Of a stretch of DNA of 43,823 nucleotides, positions 15,713 through 24,850 are shown one piece after another (position 1 is the stretch's first letter; the number at the start of each line of letters is the position of its first letter). Where the stretch lies: NCBI GenBank assembly GCA_022652485.1, contig JALCRK010000029.1, positions 1 to 43,823 on the forward strand, given 5' to 3'. A model generated the notes under the pieces. It ran no database searches and was not told the origin of the DNA. It was given only the letters and a program-made list of their open reading frames with translations. This DNA comes from Sphingobium sp. (GTDB taxonomy: Bacteria; Pseudomonadota; Alphaproteobacteria; Sphingomonadales; Sphingomonadaceae). Both the position numbers and the translations under genes were made by a program.

Positions 15713-16859
15713 AACGGGCATTCCGCGCATTCTCCACCTTCACAGCGGCTTCAACCTTGGCGGCAAGGAGGCGCGCGCGGTGCGTCTGATGAACGTCTGG
15801 GGGCGGAGGGCGCATCATTCCGTCATCAGCGCCGATCATGCCGCGATGGGCGCGCGTAAGGCGATCGCGGCGGATGTTCCATGCGATTTTCCGATGGAAG
15901 CAGCTCCGTCGCTGAATGGCCTGCCGGGGCTGGCGCGCTATCGGCGCTGGGCGCGGTATATGCAGCGCTTCGATCTCGTGTTGACCTATAACTGGGGCGC
16001 GATGGACGGGGTGATGGCGCACCGGATGTTCGCGCCGTTCGTCAAGCTCCCGCCGCTCATCCATCATGAGGATGGCTTCAACGAGGATGAGGCGGAGCGG
16101 CTGAAGCCGAAGCGCAACCTGTTCCGGCAACTGGCGCTGGGGAGCGCGCACGCGCTGGTGGTGCCGTCGCGGGTGCTGGAAGATGTGGCGCTGGGCGCAT
16201 GGGCGCAGCCGCGCCCGCGCATTCGGCGCATCGCAAACGGGATCGATGTCGCGGCCTATGCCGTGCCGCCCGCGCCGGGCGCGATCCCTGGTCTCGGCAA
16301 GCGCGCGGGGGATGTGGTCGTCGGCACCCTTGCCGGATTGCGCGCGGTGAAGAACCTGCCCCGTCTGGTACGCGTCGTCGCGTCGTTGGGGGAGCATGTG
16401 TGGCTGGCCATCGTGGGGGAGGGGCCGGAACGGGAAGCGATCGTTGCGCAGGCACGGGCGCTGGGCATGGAGCAGCGGCTGATCCTGCCCGGATTTCTGC
16501 CCGATCCCGCGCGCTATATCGGATCGTTCGATATTTTTGCGCTGTCGTCGGACAGCGAGCAGGCGCCGATCTCGCTCATCGAGGCGATGGCGGCGGGGCG
16601 GCCTGCGGTCTCGACCGATGTCGGGGATGTCCGTAACATGGTGGCGGACGAGAATGCCGCCCTGATCGTTCCCCGGAATGACGAGACGCGGTTCGAGGCT
16701 GCGCTGCGCCGTCTGGTGGAGGGCGCGGAGCTGCGCGCAACTATCGGCGCGGCGAACCGGCGCAAGGCGCAGGCGGAATTTCAGGAGTCGACGATGCTCG
16801 CCCGCTATGGCGCGCTCTATGAAGGCGCGATGGGGCGCCCTGGCGCGCTGAATAAGTGA
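15705..16859 (+). CDS. Glycosyltransferase family 4 protein
   Basis: A 384-residue GT-B fold glycosyltransferase starting with GTG at 15705. The N-terminal acceptor domain opens with RILHLHSGFNLGGKE, the usual glycine-rich motif of GT4. The C-terminal donor domain has VGTLAGLRAVKNLPRL, VGEGPER and the E-x7-E-like motif SSDSEQAPISLIEAMAAGRP that binds the nucleotide sugar. No transmembrane segment is evident. Donor and acceptor sugars cannot be told. It overlaps the alpha/beta hydrolase gene and no other polysaccharide genes are nearby, so it may serve cell-surface glycan or glycosphingolipid decoration; that is inference. Confidence 0.86.
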   Translation: MGETGIPRILHLHSGFNLGGKEARAVRLMNVWGRRAHHSVISADHAAMGARKAIAADVPCDFPMEAAPSLNGLPGLARYRRWARYMQRFDLVLTYNWGAMDGVMAHRMFAPFVKLPPLIHHEDGFNEDEAERLKPKRNLFRQLALGSAHALVVPSRVLEDVALGAWAQPRPRIRRIANGIDVAAYAVPPAPGAIPGLGKRAGDVVVGTLAGLRAVKNLPRLVRVVASLGEHVWLAIVGEGPEREAIVAQARALGMEQRLILPGFLPDPARYIGSFDIFALSSDSEQAPISLIEAMAAGRPAVSTDVGDVRNMVADENAALIVPRNDETRFEAALRRLVEGAELRATIGAANRRKAQAEFQESTMLARYGALYEGAMGRPGALNK

Positions 16860-16955
16860 ACCCAAAACACCGTCTCACTTTTTCCATGCGCCTGTGATAA
16901 AAGTTGCTATAGGCGCGTTTGCACGGATGCATCCGGGTCGTTTTCAGGAGCAATA

Positions 16956-18362
16956 ATGGTGTTCAAGGGGTTGAAGCCCATCAATTATGGCGGACGCGAG
17001 GTATGGCCTCTGGTAGAAGGGGGCAAGGGTGTTGCCGTTTCCAACCATATGAGCTCCGGCGCATGGGCGGCAGCAGGTGGCATCGGCACGGTTTCTGCCG
17101 TCAATGCGGATAGCTACGACAGCTTCGGCAACCCCATCCCGCAGATCTACCACGCCAAGACCCGCCGCGAGCGCCATGAGGAGCTGGTCGCCTATGCGAT
17201 CGAGGGCGCGGTCGAGCAGGTGAAGCGCGCGTTCGAGATCTCGGGCGGCAAGGGCGCTATCAACATCAACGTGCTCTGGGAAATGGGCGGCGCGCAGCGG
17301 GTGCTGCACGGCGTGCTGGAGCGCACCAGAGGCATGGTCGCGGGCGTGACCTGCGGCGCGGGAATGCCCTACAAGCTCTCCGAGATCGCGGCGCAATATG
17401 GCGTCTATTATCTTCCCATCGTCAGCTCTGGCCGCGCCTTTCGCGCGCTGTGGAAGCGGGCTTATTCCAAGGCAGCGGAATGGCTGGCGGCGGTGGTCTA
17501 CGAAGACCCGTGGCTGGCGGGCGGGCATAACGGCCTTTCCAACGCCGAAGATCCGCTGATGCCGGAAGATCCCTATCCCCGCGTCAAAGCCCTGCGCGAT
17601 ACGATGCGCGAGGGCGGCATTTCGGACGATGTGCCGATCGTGATGGCGGGTGGCGTCTGGTATCTGCGGGACTGGAACGACTGGATCGACAACCCGGAGC
17701 TGGGCGCCATTGCCTTCCAGTTCGGCACGCGGCCCCTGCTGACGCAGGAAAGCCCGATCCCGCAGGGATGGAAAGACAGGCTGACGCAGCTCGAGGAGGG
17801 CGACATCCTCCTTCACCGCTTCTCGCCGACCGGTTTTTATTCCTCGGCCGTGCGTAATCCGTTCCTGCGCAACCTTGAGGCCCGGTCCGAGCGCCAGATC
17901 GCCTTCTCGCTGGAGCAGGCGGGCGACCATACCCACCAGCTCGATGTGGCGGTGAAGGGCAAGAATTTCTGGGTGACGAAGGGCGACCTGCTGCGCGCCC
18001 GCGAGTGGGCGCTCTCGGGTTTCGACAGCGCCTTGAAGACGCCGGACAATACCCTGGTTTTCGTGGATAGCGCGGAGAAGGCCGTTATCCGCAAGGATCA
18101 GGCGGATTGCATGGGCTGCCTGTCGCAATGCGCCTTTTCCAGCTGGATGGACAGCGAGACCAATTCGACCGGCCGCCTCGCCGATCCGCGCAGCTTCTGC
18201 ATTCAGAAGACGCTGCAGGACATCGCGCATGGTGGCGACCCGGATCAGAACCTGATGTTCGCCGGCCACGGCGCCTACAAGTTCGGCAAGGATCCGTTCT
18301 ACTCCAACGGCTTCGTGCCAACGGTGAAGCAGCTGGTGGACCGTATCCTCACCGGCGACTGA
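16956..18362 (+). CDS. NAD(P)H-dependent flavin oxidoreductase, nitronate monooxygenase-like, with Cys-rich tail
   Basis: A 468-residue TIM-barrel flavoprotein of the 2-nitropropane dioxygenase/nitronate monooxygenase superfamily. Visible blocks: GVAVSNHMSSGAWAAAGGIGTVS at the N-terminus, GVTCGAGMPY, VYEDPWLAGGHNGLS with the loop histidine, VMAGGVW and AFQFGTRPLLTQE for FMN phosphate binding. It is about 100 residues longer than typical NMO. The extra C-terminal part contains C385, C388, C392 and C415 (C-x2-C-x3-C-x22-C), which could hold an iron-sulfur cluster. AGGAG precedes the ATG. It stands alone downstream of a 96-bp gap with a TATAGG sequence at 16908 that may be its -10 element. The substrate is unknown. 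Confidence 0.83.
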   Translation: MVFKGLKPINYGGREVWPLVEGGKGVAVSNHMSSGAWAAAGGIGTVSAVNADSYDSFGNPIPQIYHAKTRRERHEELVAYAIEGAVEQVKRAFEISGGKGAININVLWEMGGAQRVLHGVLERTRGMVAGVTCGAGMPYKLSEIAAQYGVYYLPIVSSGRAFRALWKRAYSKAAEWLAAVVYEDPWLAGGHNGLSNAEDPLMPEDPYPRVKALRDTMREGGISDDVPIVMAGGVWYLRDWNDWIDNPELGAIAFQFGTRPLLTQESPIPQGWKDRLTQLEEGDILLHRFSPTGFYSSAVRNPFLRNLEARSERQIAFSLEQAGDHTHQLDVAVKGKNFWVTKGDLLRAREWALSGFDSALKTPDNTLVFVDSAEKAVIRKDQADCMGCLSQCAFSSWMDSETNSTGRLADPRSFCIQKTLQDIAHGGDPDQNLMFAGHGAYKFGKDPFYSNGFVPTVKQLVDRILTGD

Positions 18363-18365
18363 GGT

Positions 18366-19088
18366 TTAGGCCACTCGGAAATCCGCCCATATCGGCAGAT
18401 GATCGGACGCGCGCCGGGCGAGCGGGCTATCGTGAACACCGGCGGCGACCGCTTCCATGCGCCCGCAGTGCATGATGCGGTCGAGCCGCGCCACTGGCTG
18501 TCGCGCGTGAAAACTCCTGCCCGTTTCAGCAAAATGAAAATGCCGCGCAAAGTCCGCGAGGCACCCCCGCGTTGCGCTCCATTCGTTGAGATCCCCCGCC
18601 AGCACGGTGGGTAGCGGCGGCATTTGCCCGTGGGCGTGAACGATCGCCGCCGCCTGACGCTTGCGCCAAAGGCCGGAAAGATCGAGGTGCATCCCGATCA
18701 GGCGGATGTCATGGCCCGAAAAGCCTATGTCGGCCACGACCGCGCCGCGCGGTTCCAGGCAGGGCAGGTGCAGGATGTCGCACCGCTTCAGTTCCGCCGA
18801 TTTGCGGAGGAGGATCGCGTTGCCATGCCAGCCGATGCTGTCCGTCCGGATATTGAGCGGGGCGGGCTGGTAATCGCTGTGATGATCGAGCAGCGCGACC
18901 GGCAGTGCGGATGCGCGCGCCCCGAAGCGGCGATCCGCTTCCTGCAGGGCGACAATATCGGCATCCACCTCAGCCAGCACCGCGAGGATACGCTCCGGGT
19001 TGCGCCGGCGATCCGTCCCCACTGCCTTGCGGATATTATAACTCGCGATCCTGATGGTGTGTGCGGGGGGAGGGCTGAGCGACATCAT
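18366..19088 (-). CDS. Endonuclease/exonuclease/phosphatase family protein
   Basis: A 240-residue EEP-superfamily metal-dependent phosphodiesterase. The fold's catalytic blocks are all present: [10 protein letters not shown] (Asn) near residue 12, [10 protein letters not shown] with the metal-binding glutamate near residue 50, [16 protein letters not shown] with the D-x-N pair near residue 167, LDRIMHC, and the closing [12 protein letters not shown] with the D-H pair. No signal peptide, so it is probably cytoplasmic; the substrate (nucleic acid, phospholipid or other phosphoester) cannot be told. Two adjacent start codons (19088 and 19085) are possible. It is convergent with the flavin oxidoreductase 3 bp away. 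Confidence 0.88.
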   Translation of the reverse strand: MMSLSPPPAHTIRIASYNIRKAVGTDRRRNPERILAVLAEVDADIVALQEADRRFGARASALPVALLDHHSDYQPAPLNIRTDSIGWHGNAILLRKSAELKRCDILHLPCLEPRGAVVADIGFSGHDIRLIGMHLDLSGLWRKRQAAAIVHAHGQMPPLPTVLAGDLNEWSATRGCLADFARHFHFAETGRSFHARQPVARLDRIMHCGRMEAVAAGVHDSPLARRASDHLPIWADFRVA

Positions 19089-19279
19089 GCCAGCAATGCA
19101 TGAAGTGCCGCCCTGTTTCCAGCATCATGTGGATTTACGGGTGAGCGCGCGCATTCAGGCCCCAATTGCGGTGAGATCGAACCCGGCAGGGTTCGCAAGG
19201 CCGAACGGCCGCCCGAGCTTATGCGAGGAAAGCCAAGGGCGCGGATGCGCCCGCCCGGCGATTGAGGGCCGGCAAACAG

Positions 19280-19356
19280 TGGCGCACCCAAGAGGATTCG
19301 AACCTCTGGCCTCTGCCTTCGGAGGGCAGCGCTCTATCCAGCTGAGCTATGGGTGC
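19280..19356 (-). tRNA. tRNA-Arg (anticodon CCG)
   Basis: Folded by eye on the minus strand: acceptor GCACCCA paired with TGGGTGC, D-arm GCTC/GAGC, anticodon stem CTGCC/GGCAG with loop CTCCGAA giving anticodon CCG (codon CGG), T-arm AGAGG-TTCGAAT-CCTCT, discriminator G and encoded CCA. 77 nt in total. No integrase or repeat is next to it. Confidence 0.96.
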
Positions 19357-19468
19357 CAATGCGCAGGCGCGTCGGTGCGCTTAGCAAAGCATCCGCGCCT
19401 GCGCCAGCGGCAACTTGCGGTATCCGCCGTTTTTATGCCAGGGCGGCGATGATCCATGCGGAGGGAGA

Positions 19469-19861
19469 CTATTTCTTCACCTTTTCCATCTTCTGGAACT
19501 TGCCGAGGCCGCAGCTCGCGCCCTGGCTCAATCCGCCACCGAAGGATTGCAGCACGGTGATGATGTCGACAGAGCAGAGCTGGCTGGTCGAGAGCTTGTA
19601 GGCAAAGCGTTCCTCAAAGCCCAGGCTGGGGCAGCTATAGGGCAAAGTGTTCCGATAGATGGTGCGGTTGTTCATCTCGAAATCGATGGTTCTGTCGTCG
19701 CGCACATGGGTGCTGCGGACCATGTGCGGTGTGATGCAATCGACAGGCTCTCCCACGGCGACAAGGTCGTCCGGCTTTTTGTCCTTTGCAAGCGCGGGGC
19801 CGACGGCGAGGGCGACCAGGGCGAAAGCGGCTAGGGTTTTGAAGGTGAGGGTGGATGGCAT
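19469..19861 (-). CDS. Secreted small protein of unknown function
   Basis: 130 residues from the ATG at 19861, with a good signal peptide (FKTLAAFALVALAVGPALA, cleavage before KDKK). The mature part has five cysteines and the pattern VGEPVDCITPHMVRSTHVRDDRTIDFEMNN, then NTLPYSCPSLGFEERFAYKL and LCSVDIITVL. This resembles a family of small secreted proteins in sphingomonads and relatives (possibly DUF6491), recalled, not searched. No catalytic motif is visible. It lies between tRNA-Arg and nth on the same strand as nth. Confidence 0.75.
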   Translation of the reverse strand: MPSTLTFKTLAAFALVALAVGPALAKDKKPDDLVAVGEPVDCITPHMVRSTHVRDDRTIDFEMNNRTIYRNTLPYSCPSLGFEERFAYKLSTSQLCSVDIITVLQSFGGGLSQGASCGLGKFQKMEKVKK

Positions 19862-19926
19862 GGCGATATCCTTTCCTGATCTCATTCTACCCGCATCGTC
19901 CTGAACGCCGGATGACTCGGGCGACT

Positions 19927-20568
19927 TCAGGCGGGCGGCGGGGTCTTGGGCTTATAGCGGCACAGGTCCGCCACCGGGCAACGCCAGCACTCCGGCTTTC
20001 GTGCCTTGCAGATATAGCGGCCATGCAGGATCAGCCAGTGATGCGCGTCTCGGCGGAAGGGGGCCGGGGTCTGTTTGTCCAGCTTTTGCTCGACTGCGAG
20101 GGGCGTCTTGCCGGGCGCGAGGCCGGTGCGGTTGCCGACGCGGAAGATATGGGTGTCGACCGCGAAGGTCTCCGCGCCGAACGCGGTGTTCATCACGACA
20201 TTGGCGGTCTTGCGGCCGACGCCGGGGAGCTGGGTGAGAATGTCGCGGTCCTGCGGAACCTCGCCGCCGAAATCGCGCACCAGAATTTCGGACAAGGCGA
20301 TCACGTTCTTCGCCTTGGCGTTGAACAGGCCGATGGTCTTGATGTGCGCTTTCAGGCCTTCCTCGCCCAGCGCGACCATCTGGTCCGGGGTTTTGACATC
20401 GCGGAACAGCGCGCGCGTCGCCTTGTTGACGCCGACATCGGTCGCCTGGGCCGAGAGCACTACCGCGACGAGCAACTGATAGTCATTGCCATATTCGAGC
20501 TCGGTGCGGGGATCTGGGTTCAGCTCCGCGAGGCGGCGGTAAAACTCGAAAATATCGGCTTTCTTCAT
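19927..20568 (-). CDS. nth: Endonuclease III
   Basis: Bifunctional DNA glycosylase and AP lyase that removes oxidised pyrimidines. The 213-residue protein carries the helix-hairpin-helix LPGVGRKTANVV with the catalytic lysine, the catalytic aspartate in VDTHIFRVGNR, and the C-terminal [4Fe-4S] loop CKARKPECWRCPVADLC. Length is normal. It begins 3 bp after the stop of dapB, so the two form an operon on the minus strand. Confidence 0.96.
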   Translation of the reverse strand: MKKADIFEFYRRLAELNPDPRTELEYGNDYQLLVAVVLSAQATDVGVNKATRALFRDVKTPDQMVALGEEGLKAHIKTIGLFNAKAKNVIALSEILVRDFGGEVPQDRDILTQLPGVGRKTANVVMNTAFGAETFAVDTHIFRVGNRTGLAPGKTPLAVEQKLDKQTPAPFRRDAHHWLILHGRYICKARKPECWRCPVADLCRYKPKTPPPA

Positions 20569-20571
20569 GGG

Positions 20572-21360
20572 CTACAAACCGAGCACGCTCTTCATGTCAT
20601 AGCGCCCGGCACCTTGCCCGACGAGCCAAAGCGCCGCCTTCACCGCCCCCCGCGCGAAGATGGCGCGGTTCTCGGCGCGATGGCCGATCTCGATGCGCTC
20701 GTCATCCGTTGCGAAGATCACATGATGATCGCCCGCGACAGAGCCGCCGCGCAGCGCCGCGAAACCGATCGCGCCGCGCGCGCGCGCGCCTGTGATGCCG
20801 TCGCGCCCGCGCTCGCTATGGTCGGCAAGAGATATGCCGCGCCCCCGCGCCGCCGCCTCGCCCAGCAATAAGGCAGTCCCCGATGGCGCATCGACCTTGT
20901 GGCGGTGATGCATCTCGACAATCTCGATATCCCAGTCGTCACCCAGCCGCGCGGAAGCGCTTTCCACCAGCGCCGCGATCAGATTGACGCCGAGCGACAT
21001 ATTGCCAGTCTGGAGCACCGGAATGGAGTGCGCGGCGGCGTCGATCAGGTGATGATGCGCTTCCTCCAGCCCGGTGGTGCCGATGACTATGGGCTTGTGG
21101 GCCAGCATGGCCACTTCCAGATTGTCCTTGAGGGCTGCTGGGGAAGAAAAGTCGATAATCACGTCGCTCGCCGTAACCAACTCGGAGAGGCTACCTGCGT
21201 TAGGATGTTGCTGCAAAAAGCCAATCAGGGTTCCGGGCTTATCGATTCCAGAATAAACGAGTTTGCGAGCATCGCCTCGGTCTATATTTTGTCTGTTAAT
21301 CTCTTCGGCAATGGCTTGCCCCATTCGGCCGCCTAATCCGATGATCCCGATTGCCGTCAT
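20572..21360 (-). CDS. dapB: 4-hydroxy-tetrahydrodipicolinate reductase
   Basis: Reduces 4-hydroxy-tetrahydrodipicolinate with NAD(P)H in the diaminopimelate/lysine pathway, needed for peptidoglycan. The 262-residue protein has the N-terminal Rossmann motif GIIGLGGRMGQAI, IDFSSPAALKDNL, VIGTTG and the signature EMHHRHKVDAPSGTAL with catalytic His-His/Lys. The region near residues 175-205 contains a run of alternating GC at the DNA level. The start is divergent from the sirtuin gene with only 32 bp between the two ATGs, so the promoters must overlap. Confidence 0.95.
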   Translation of the reverse strand: MTAIGIIGLGGRMGQAIAEEINRQNIDRGDARKLVYSGIDKPGTLIGFLQQHPNAGSLSELVTASDVIIDFSSPAALKDNLEVAMLAHKPIVIGTTGLEEAHHHLIDAAAHSIPVLQTGNMSLGVNLIAALVESASARLGDDWDIEIVEMHHRHKVDAPSGTALLLGEAAARGRGISLADHSERGRDGITGARARGAIGFAALRGGSVAGDHHVIFATDDERIEIGHRAENRAIFARGAVKAALWLVGQGAGRYDMKSVLGL

Positions 21361-21392
21361 GGCTTGCGTCTTTCTTCCGTGAATTGCATGAG

Positions 21393-22100
21393 ATGCCGAT
21401 GCCAGACTATCGATCGATTGTCATCCTCACAGGTGCCGGAATTTCCGCCGAGAGCGGCCTCGCCACCTTTCGCGGGCCGGACGGGCTGTGGGAAGGGCAT
21501 CGGGTGGAGGATGTCTGCACGCCCGAAGCCTTGGCGCGCGATCCCGCGCAGGTGCACCGCTTTTATGACGAACGCCGGGCAAAGCTCGCCAGCGTGGAGC
21601 CGAATGCCGCGCACCGGGCGCTGGCGCGGCTGGAGCGGGAGTGGAGCGGCGAATTGTTGCTGGTTACGCAGAATGTCGATGATCTGCACGAGCGGGGCGG
21701 CTGTTCCCGTGTGCTCCATATGCATGGCGAGCTGCTCTCCGCCTTGTGCGCGCGGTGTGGCGAGAGCTGGCGCTGGGCGGAGAGCCTGCCACCGGGCAGC
21801 GTCTGCCCTGCCTGCAATGCGCCCGCGCTGCGCCCCGATATCGTGTTCTTCGGCGAGATGCCCTATCAGATGGAGCGGATCGACGCCGCGCTGAGGAACT
21901 GCGATCTGTTCGTCTCTATCGGCACCTCGGGTGCGGTCTATCCCGCCGCCGGGTTCGTGCAGACCGCGCGCTATGTCGGCGCGGATACGCTCGAACTCAA
22001 TCTCGATCCTTCGGCGGGCAGCGTCTATTTTCACGAGAGCCGGATGGGGCGGGCGGGCGATCTGGTGCCGGCATGGGTCGAGGAAATGCTGGGCGGCTAG
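21393..22100 (+). CDS. cobB: NAD-dependent protein deacylase (sirtuin)
   Basis: Removes acyl groups from lysines using NAD. From the ATG at 21393 the protein has 235 residues. NAD-binding and catalytic blocks: ILTGAGISAESGLATFRG, TQNVDDLHERGG, and H111 in LHMHGEL. Four zinc cysteines are C119, C122, C138 and C141. Y58 and R61 in HRFYDERR match the YxxR pair that in SIRT5 and E. coli CobB binds the carboxylate of succinyl or malonyl lysine, so desuccinylase activity is likely by family rule. An in-frame upstream start would overlap dapB. The stop overlaps the convergent transporter gene by 4 bp. Confidence 0.93.
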   Translation: MPMPDYRSIVILTGAGISAESGLATFRGPDGLWEGHRVEDVCTPEALARDPAQVHRFYDERRAKLASVEPNAAHRALARLEREWSGELLLVTQNVDDLHERGGCSRVLHMHGELLSALCARCGESWRWAESLPPGSVCPACNAPALRPDIVFFGEMPYQMERIDAALRNCDLFVSIGTSGAVYPAAGFVQTARYVGADTLELNLDPSAGSVYFHESRMGRAGDLVPAWVEEMLGG

Positions 22101-23407
22101 TCCCGGTCGAGCAGGCTGGTGAGGCGCGTCTCGCTCATCAGCATATAGGCAATAAGTGACAGTCCGCACATGCCGGAGACATACCAGTAGAAGGCGCTCT
22201 CCACTCCCAGCGCTTTCAGCTGGAGCGCGACATATTCGGCGCTGCCACCGAATAGGGCGTTGGCTATCGCATAAGGCAGGGCGACGCCCAGCGCGCGGAT
22301 ATGCGCGGGGAAAAGCTCCGCCTTCACCACCGCGTTGATCGAGGTATAGCCGCTCACCGCGATGAGCGCCGTGAGCACCAGCGCGAACGCCGTCATCGGA
22401 TCATGCGCGGCTTCCAGGGCGCGAAATAGCGGCACGGTGCCGAACAGCCCCGCTATGCCGAAGCCGATCATCAGCGGTCTGCGCCCGATCCGGTCCGACA
22501 GCGCGCCGAACGCCGGTTGCAGGCACATGAAGCAGAACAGCGCCGCTGCCATGATCCAGCTCGCGCTCTCTCGGCTGAAGCCGGAGCTGTTGACCAGATA
22601 TTTCTGCATATAGGTGCTGTAGGTATAGAAGGCGAGGGTGCCGCCTGCGGTCAGCGCGATCACCAGCGCCGCCGCGCCGGGATGGTGGCGGATGAGGGCT
22701 GCGAAGCCGGAACGTCGCGCGTCGTGTGTTGCGGCCACGCGCTCAAAATGCTCCGTCTCCATCAGGCGACGTCGCAAAACCAGCACGATGAGCGCGAGCG
22801 CACCACCGATGGCAAAGGGGATGCGCCAGCCCCATTGCTCCAGCGCCTGCTCGCTCAACACCGATTGCAAAACCAGCAATACAGCAAGCGCCACGAGCTG
22901 GCCCATGATCAGCGTCACATATTGAAAGCTCGACCAGAAACCGCGGCGCTTTGCTCCGGCCATTTCGGAGAGATAGGTTGCGCTCGCGCCATATTCCCCG
23001 CCGACCGAAAGCCCCTGTATCAGCCGCGCGATCACCAGCAGAAGCGGCGCGCCGATGCCGATGCTGTCATAGGTTGGCGAGAGAGCGATCAGCATCGAGC
23101 CCGCGCTCATCATCAGGATAGAGAGGGTGAGGCCCGCCTTGCGGCCGTGGCGATCCGCATAGGTGCCCATCAGCCATGCGCCGACCGGGCGCATCAGAAA
23201 ACCGACCGCGAAAATCGCGCCCGCGCTCAAAAGCTGGGCGGTGCGGTCATCCTGAGGGAAGAAGCTGGGCGCGAAATAGAGGGTGAAGGCGGCATAGGCA
23301 TACCAGTCATACCATTCGACCAGATTGCCGGCGGAACCGCCGAAGATCGAGAGCAGCCGCTTTCTCTCGGTTGGCGGGGAAGGGTGAGGGGATGCGGGCC
23401 GGGTCAT
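22097..23407 (-). CDS. MFS transporter, metabolite:H+ symporter (MHS/KgtP-like)
   Basis: A 436-residue inner-membrane protein with 12 predicted helices. The signature of the metabolite:H+ symporter family is clear: GGSAGNLVEWYDWYAYAAF near residue 24, GTYADRHGRKAGL in the loop between helices 2 and 3, RLIQGLSVGGEYGAS, and SDRIGRRPLM in the second half. KgtP, ProP and citrate carriers belong here; a carboxylate or osmolyte substrate is likely but cannot be narrowed. It is convergent with cobB and not obviously in an operon. Confidence 0.9.
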   Translation of the reverse strand: MTRPASPHPSPPTERKRLLSIFGGSAGNLVEWYDWYAYAAFTLYFAPSFFPQDDRTAQLLSAGAIFAVGFLMRPVGAWLMGTYADRHGRKAGLTLSILMMSAGSMLIALSPTYDSIGIGAPLLLVIARLIQGLSVGGEYGASATYLSEMAGAKRRGFWSSFQYVTLIMGQLVALAVLLVLQSVLSEQALEQWGWRIPFAIGGALALIVLVLRRRLMETEHFERVAATHDARRSGFAALIRHHPGAAALVIALTAGGTLAFYTYSTYMQKYLVNSSGFSRESASWIMAAALFCFMCLQPAFGALSDRIGRRPLMIGFGIAGLFGTVPLFRALEAAHDPMTAFALVLTALIAVSGYTSINAVVKAELFPAHIRALGVALPYAIANALFGGSAEYVALQLKALGVESAFYWYVSGMCGLSLIAYMLMSETRLTSLLDRD

Positions 23408-23466
23408 GCCGTCTTATCGTGGCATGGCGTGCAGGAATCCAGCCCGCATTCTCTATCGGACGGCTA

Positions 23467-24252
23467 TCAGCGGCCTTTCCACACTCCGGCGCGCTTCTCG
23501 ACGAACGCGGCCATGCCTTCCTTCTTGTCCTCGGTGGCGGTGAGGATCTGGAAGCTGCGGCGTTCGCTCAGCAACCCCTGCGCCAGCGTCGTCTCGAAGG
23601 CGACATTGACCAGCTCCTTGTTGATCATCGCGGCCATCGGCGGCATCGCGGCAATCGCGGCGGCAGTCTTGAGCGCTTCCTCGAGCAGATCGGCGGCGGG
23701 GACGACGCGGCTCACAAGACCGGAACGCTCCGCCTCGGTGGCATCCATCATCCGGCCGGTGAGGCACATTTCCATCGCCTTCGCCTTGCCGACCGCGCGG
23801 GTAAGCCGCTGCGAGCCGCCCATGCCCGGCGCAACGCCGAGCTTGATCTCGGGCTGGCCGAATTTGGCGGTGTCGGCGGCGATGATGAAGTCCGCGATCA
23901 TGGCGAGCTCGCATCCTCCACCGAGCGCAAAGCCCGCCACGGCGGCGATCCACGGCTTGCGCGTGGCGGCAACGCGGCTGGTCCAGCCAGCGAAGAAATC
24001 CTCAAGAAAAAAGTCAGATGCGGCCTTTTCGGACATTTCCTTGATGTCGGCACCCGCTGCGAACGCCTTTTCGCCGCTGCCGGTCAGCACGGCGCAGCGC
24101 TGGCTGGGGTCTGCGTCATAGGAGGCGAAGGCGTCTATCAGATCCGCCAGCACGTGGCTGCTCAGCGCGTTCAGCGCCTGCGGACGGTTGATGGTGATAA
24201 GCGTGACGGCGTCGCGCTTTTCCACCAGGATGGTTTCATATGACTTTGACAT
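23467..24252 (-). CDS. Enoyl-CoA hydratase
   Basis: Crotonase-fold enzyme of beta-oxidation that hydrates trans-2-enoyl-CoA. From the ATG at 24252 (GGAG upstream) the protein has 261 residues. The oxyanion-hole and catalytic residues are present: [21 protein letters not shown] with E115, and [15 protein letters not shown] with E135, spaced 20 apart as E144/E164 of the rat enzyme. Both glutamates are kept, so hydratase activity is expected. It stands alone, so the pathway (fatty acid or amino acid catabolism) is not shown by context. Confidence 0.92.
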   Translation of the reverse strand: MSKSYETILVEKRDAVTLITINRPQALNALSSHVLADLIDAFASYDADPSQRCAVLTGSGEKAFAAGADIKEMSEKAASDFFLEDFFAGWTSRVAATRKPWIAAVAGFALGGGCELAMIADFIIAADTAKFGQPEIKLGVAPGMGGSQRLTRAVGKAKAMEMCLTGRMMDATEAERSGLVSRVVPAADLLEEALKTAAAIAAMPPMAAMINKELVNVAFETTLAQGLLSERRSFQILTATEDKKEGMAAFVEKRAGVWKGR

Positions 24253-24331
24253 GGTGTCTCCTGCACGGGATGGTTTCGAACCAAACATGCGTTAGGCCGC
24301 ACGGGTTCCGTTTGGCAAGTCTCGCGAGTGC

Positions 24332-24850
24332 CTAACGGCCGCAGCGGGTGTAATGGGCGGTTTGGGCTGTCACCCCCTCGCCATATTCCCGGCGCACCAG
24401 GCTCTGGCCCGAATCCTGGACTTCCAGCAGGACGTCGCGCTGCCAGCTCTGGCCCTCGCCCTCGAAATCGAATGTCGCGCGGATGCGGGTAGGCTCGATC
24501 TCGCTGATCCTGGACAGCGTGCCGCGCGATTCGTAGAAATCTAGGCGCGAGGGGGAAATTTCGAGCAATCCCTTGGCGTCGCCGTGCAGGCTGGTGCAAT
24601 CATTCTTCACCATGCCCCACCGGCCGCGCAGCGCGGTGGGGATGGTGCTGGCTTGCTGAGCCTCGCCAACGCCTGTCTGATTTTCATCGGAGGGTATAGT
24701 CACGGTCTGATTGTCTGGCGCTTTGGCCACGGCATTTTCGTTTACGATCATGCCGTGGCCGGATGCGGAGCGGTTATCCTCGCCTTCCGGGGAGCAGGCT
24801 CCCAGCATCATCAACATGGCAAGGGCGATCCAATAAGGGTTCCGCGTCAT
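24332..24850 (-). CDS. Lipoprotein of unknown function
   Basis: 172 residues with a lipoprotein signal (hydrophobic stretch IALAMLMMLGACS, lipobox LGAC, Cys19). A linker rich in Asn/Gln/Asp/Ser (about residues 22-68) leads to a C-terminal domain beginning PTALRGRWGMVKNDC and ending HYTRCGR, with the sequence DFYESRGTL in the middle. The two domain cysteines could form a disulfide. GGAGAG precedes the ATG. I do not recognise a named family. It is divergent from the PmtA-like gene. Confidence 0.75.
   Translation of the reverse strand: MTRNPYWIALAMLMMLGACSPEGEDNRSASGHGMIVNENAVAKAPDNQTVTIPSDENQTGVGEAQQASTIPTALRGRWGMVKNDCTSLHGDAKGLLEISPSRLDFYESRGTLSRISEIEPTRIRATFDFEGEGQSWQRDVLLEVQDSGQSLVRREYGEGVTAQTAHYTRCGR

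Noticed and set aside
19089..19279. Possible island at tRNA-Arg
   Set aside because: No integrase, repeat of the tRNA end or unusual genes are near; both flanks hold ordinary chromosomal genes.
20780..20800. Alternating GC run within dapB
   Set aside because: It keeps the dapB reading frame intact and is easily explained by Ala/Arg codons in GC-rich DNA.
22517..24121. A 534-codon open frame on the plus strand opposite the MHS transporter and enoyl-CoA hydratase genes
   Set aside because: It is antisense to two clearly conserved genes, spans their intergenic gap, and is rich in Arg/His/Ala as expected for the shadow frame of high-GC coding DNA.
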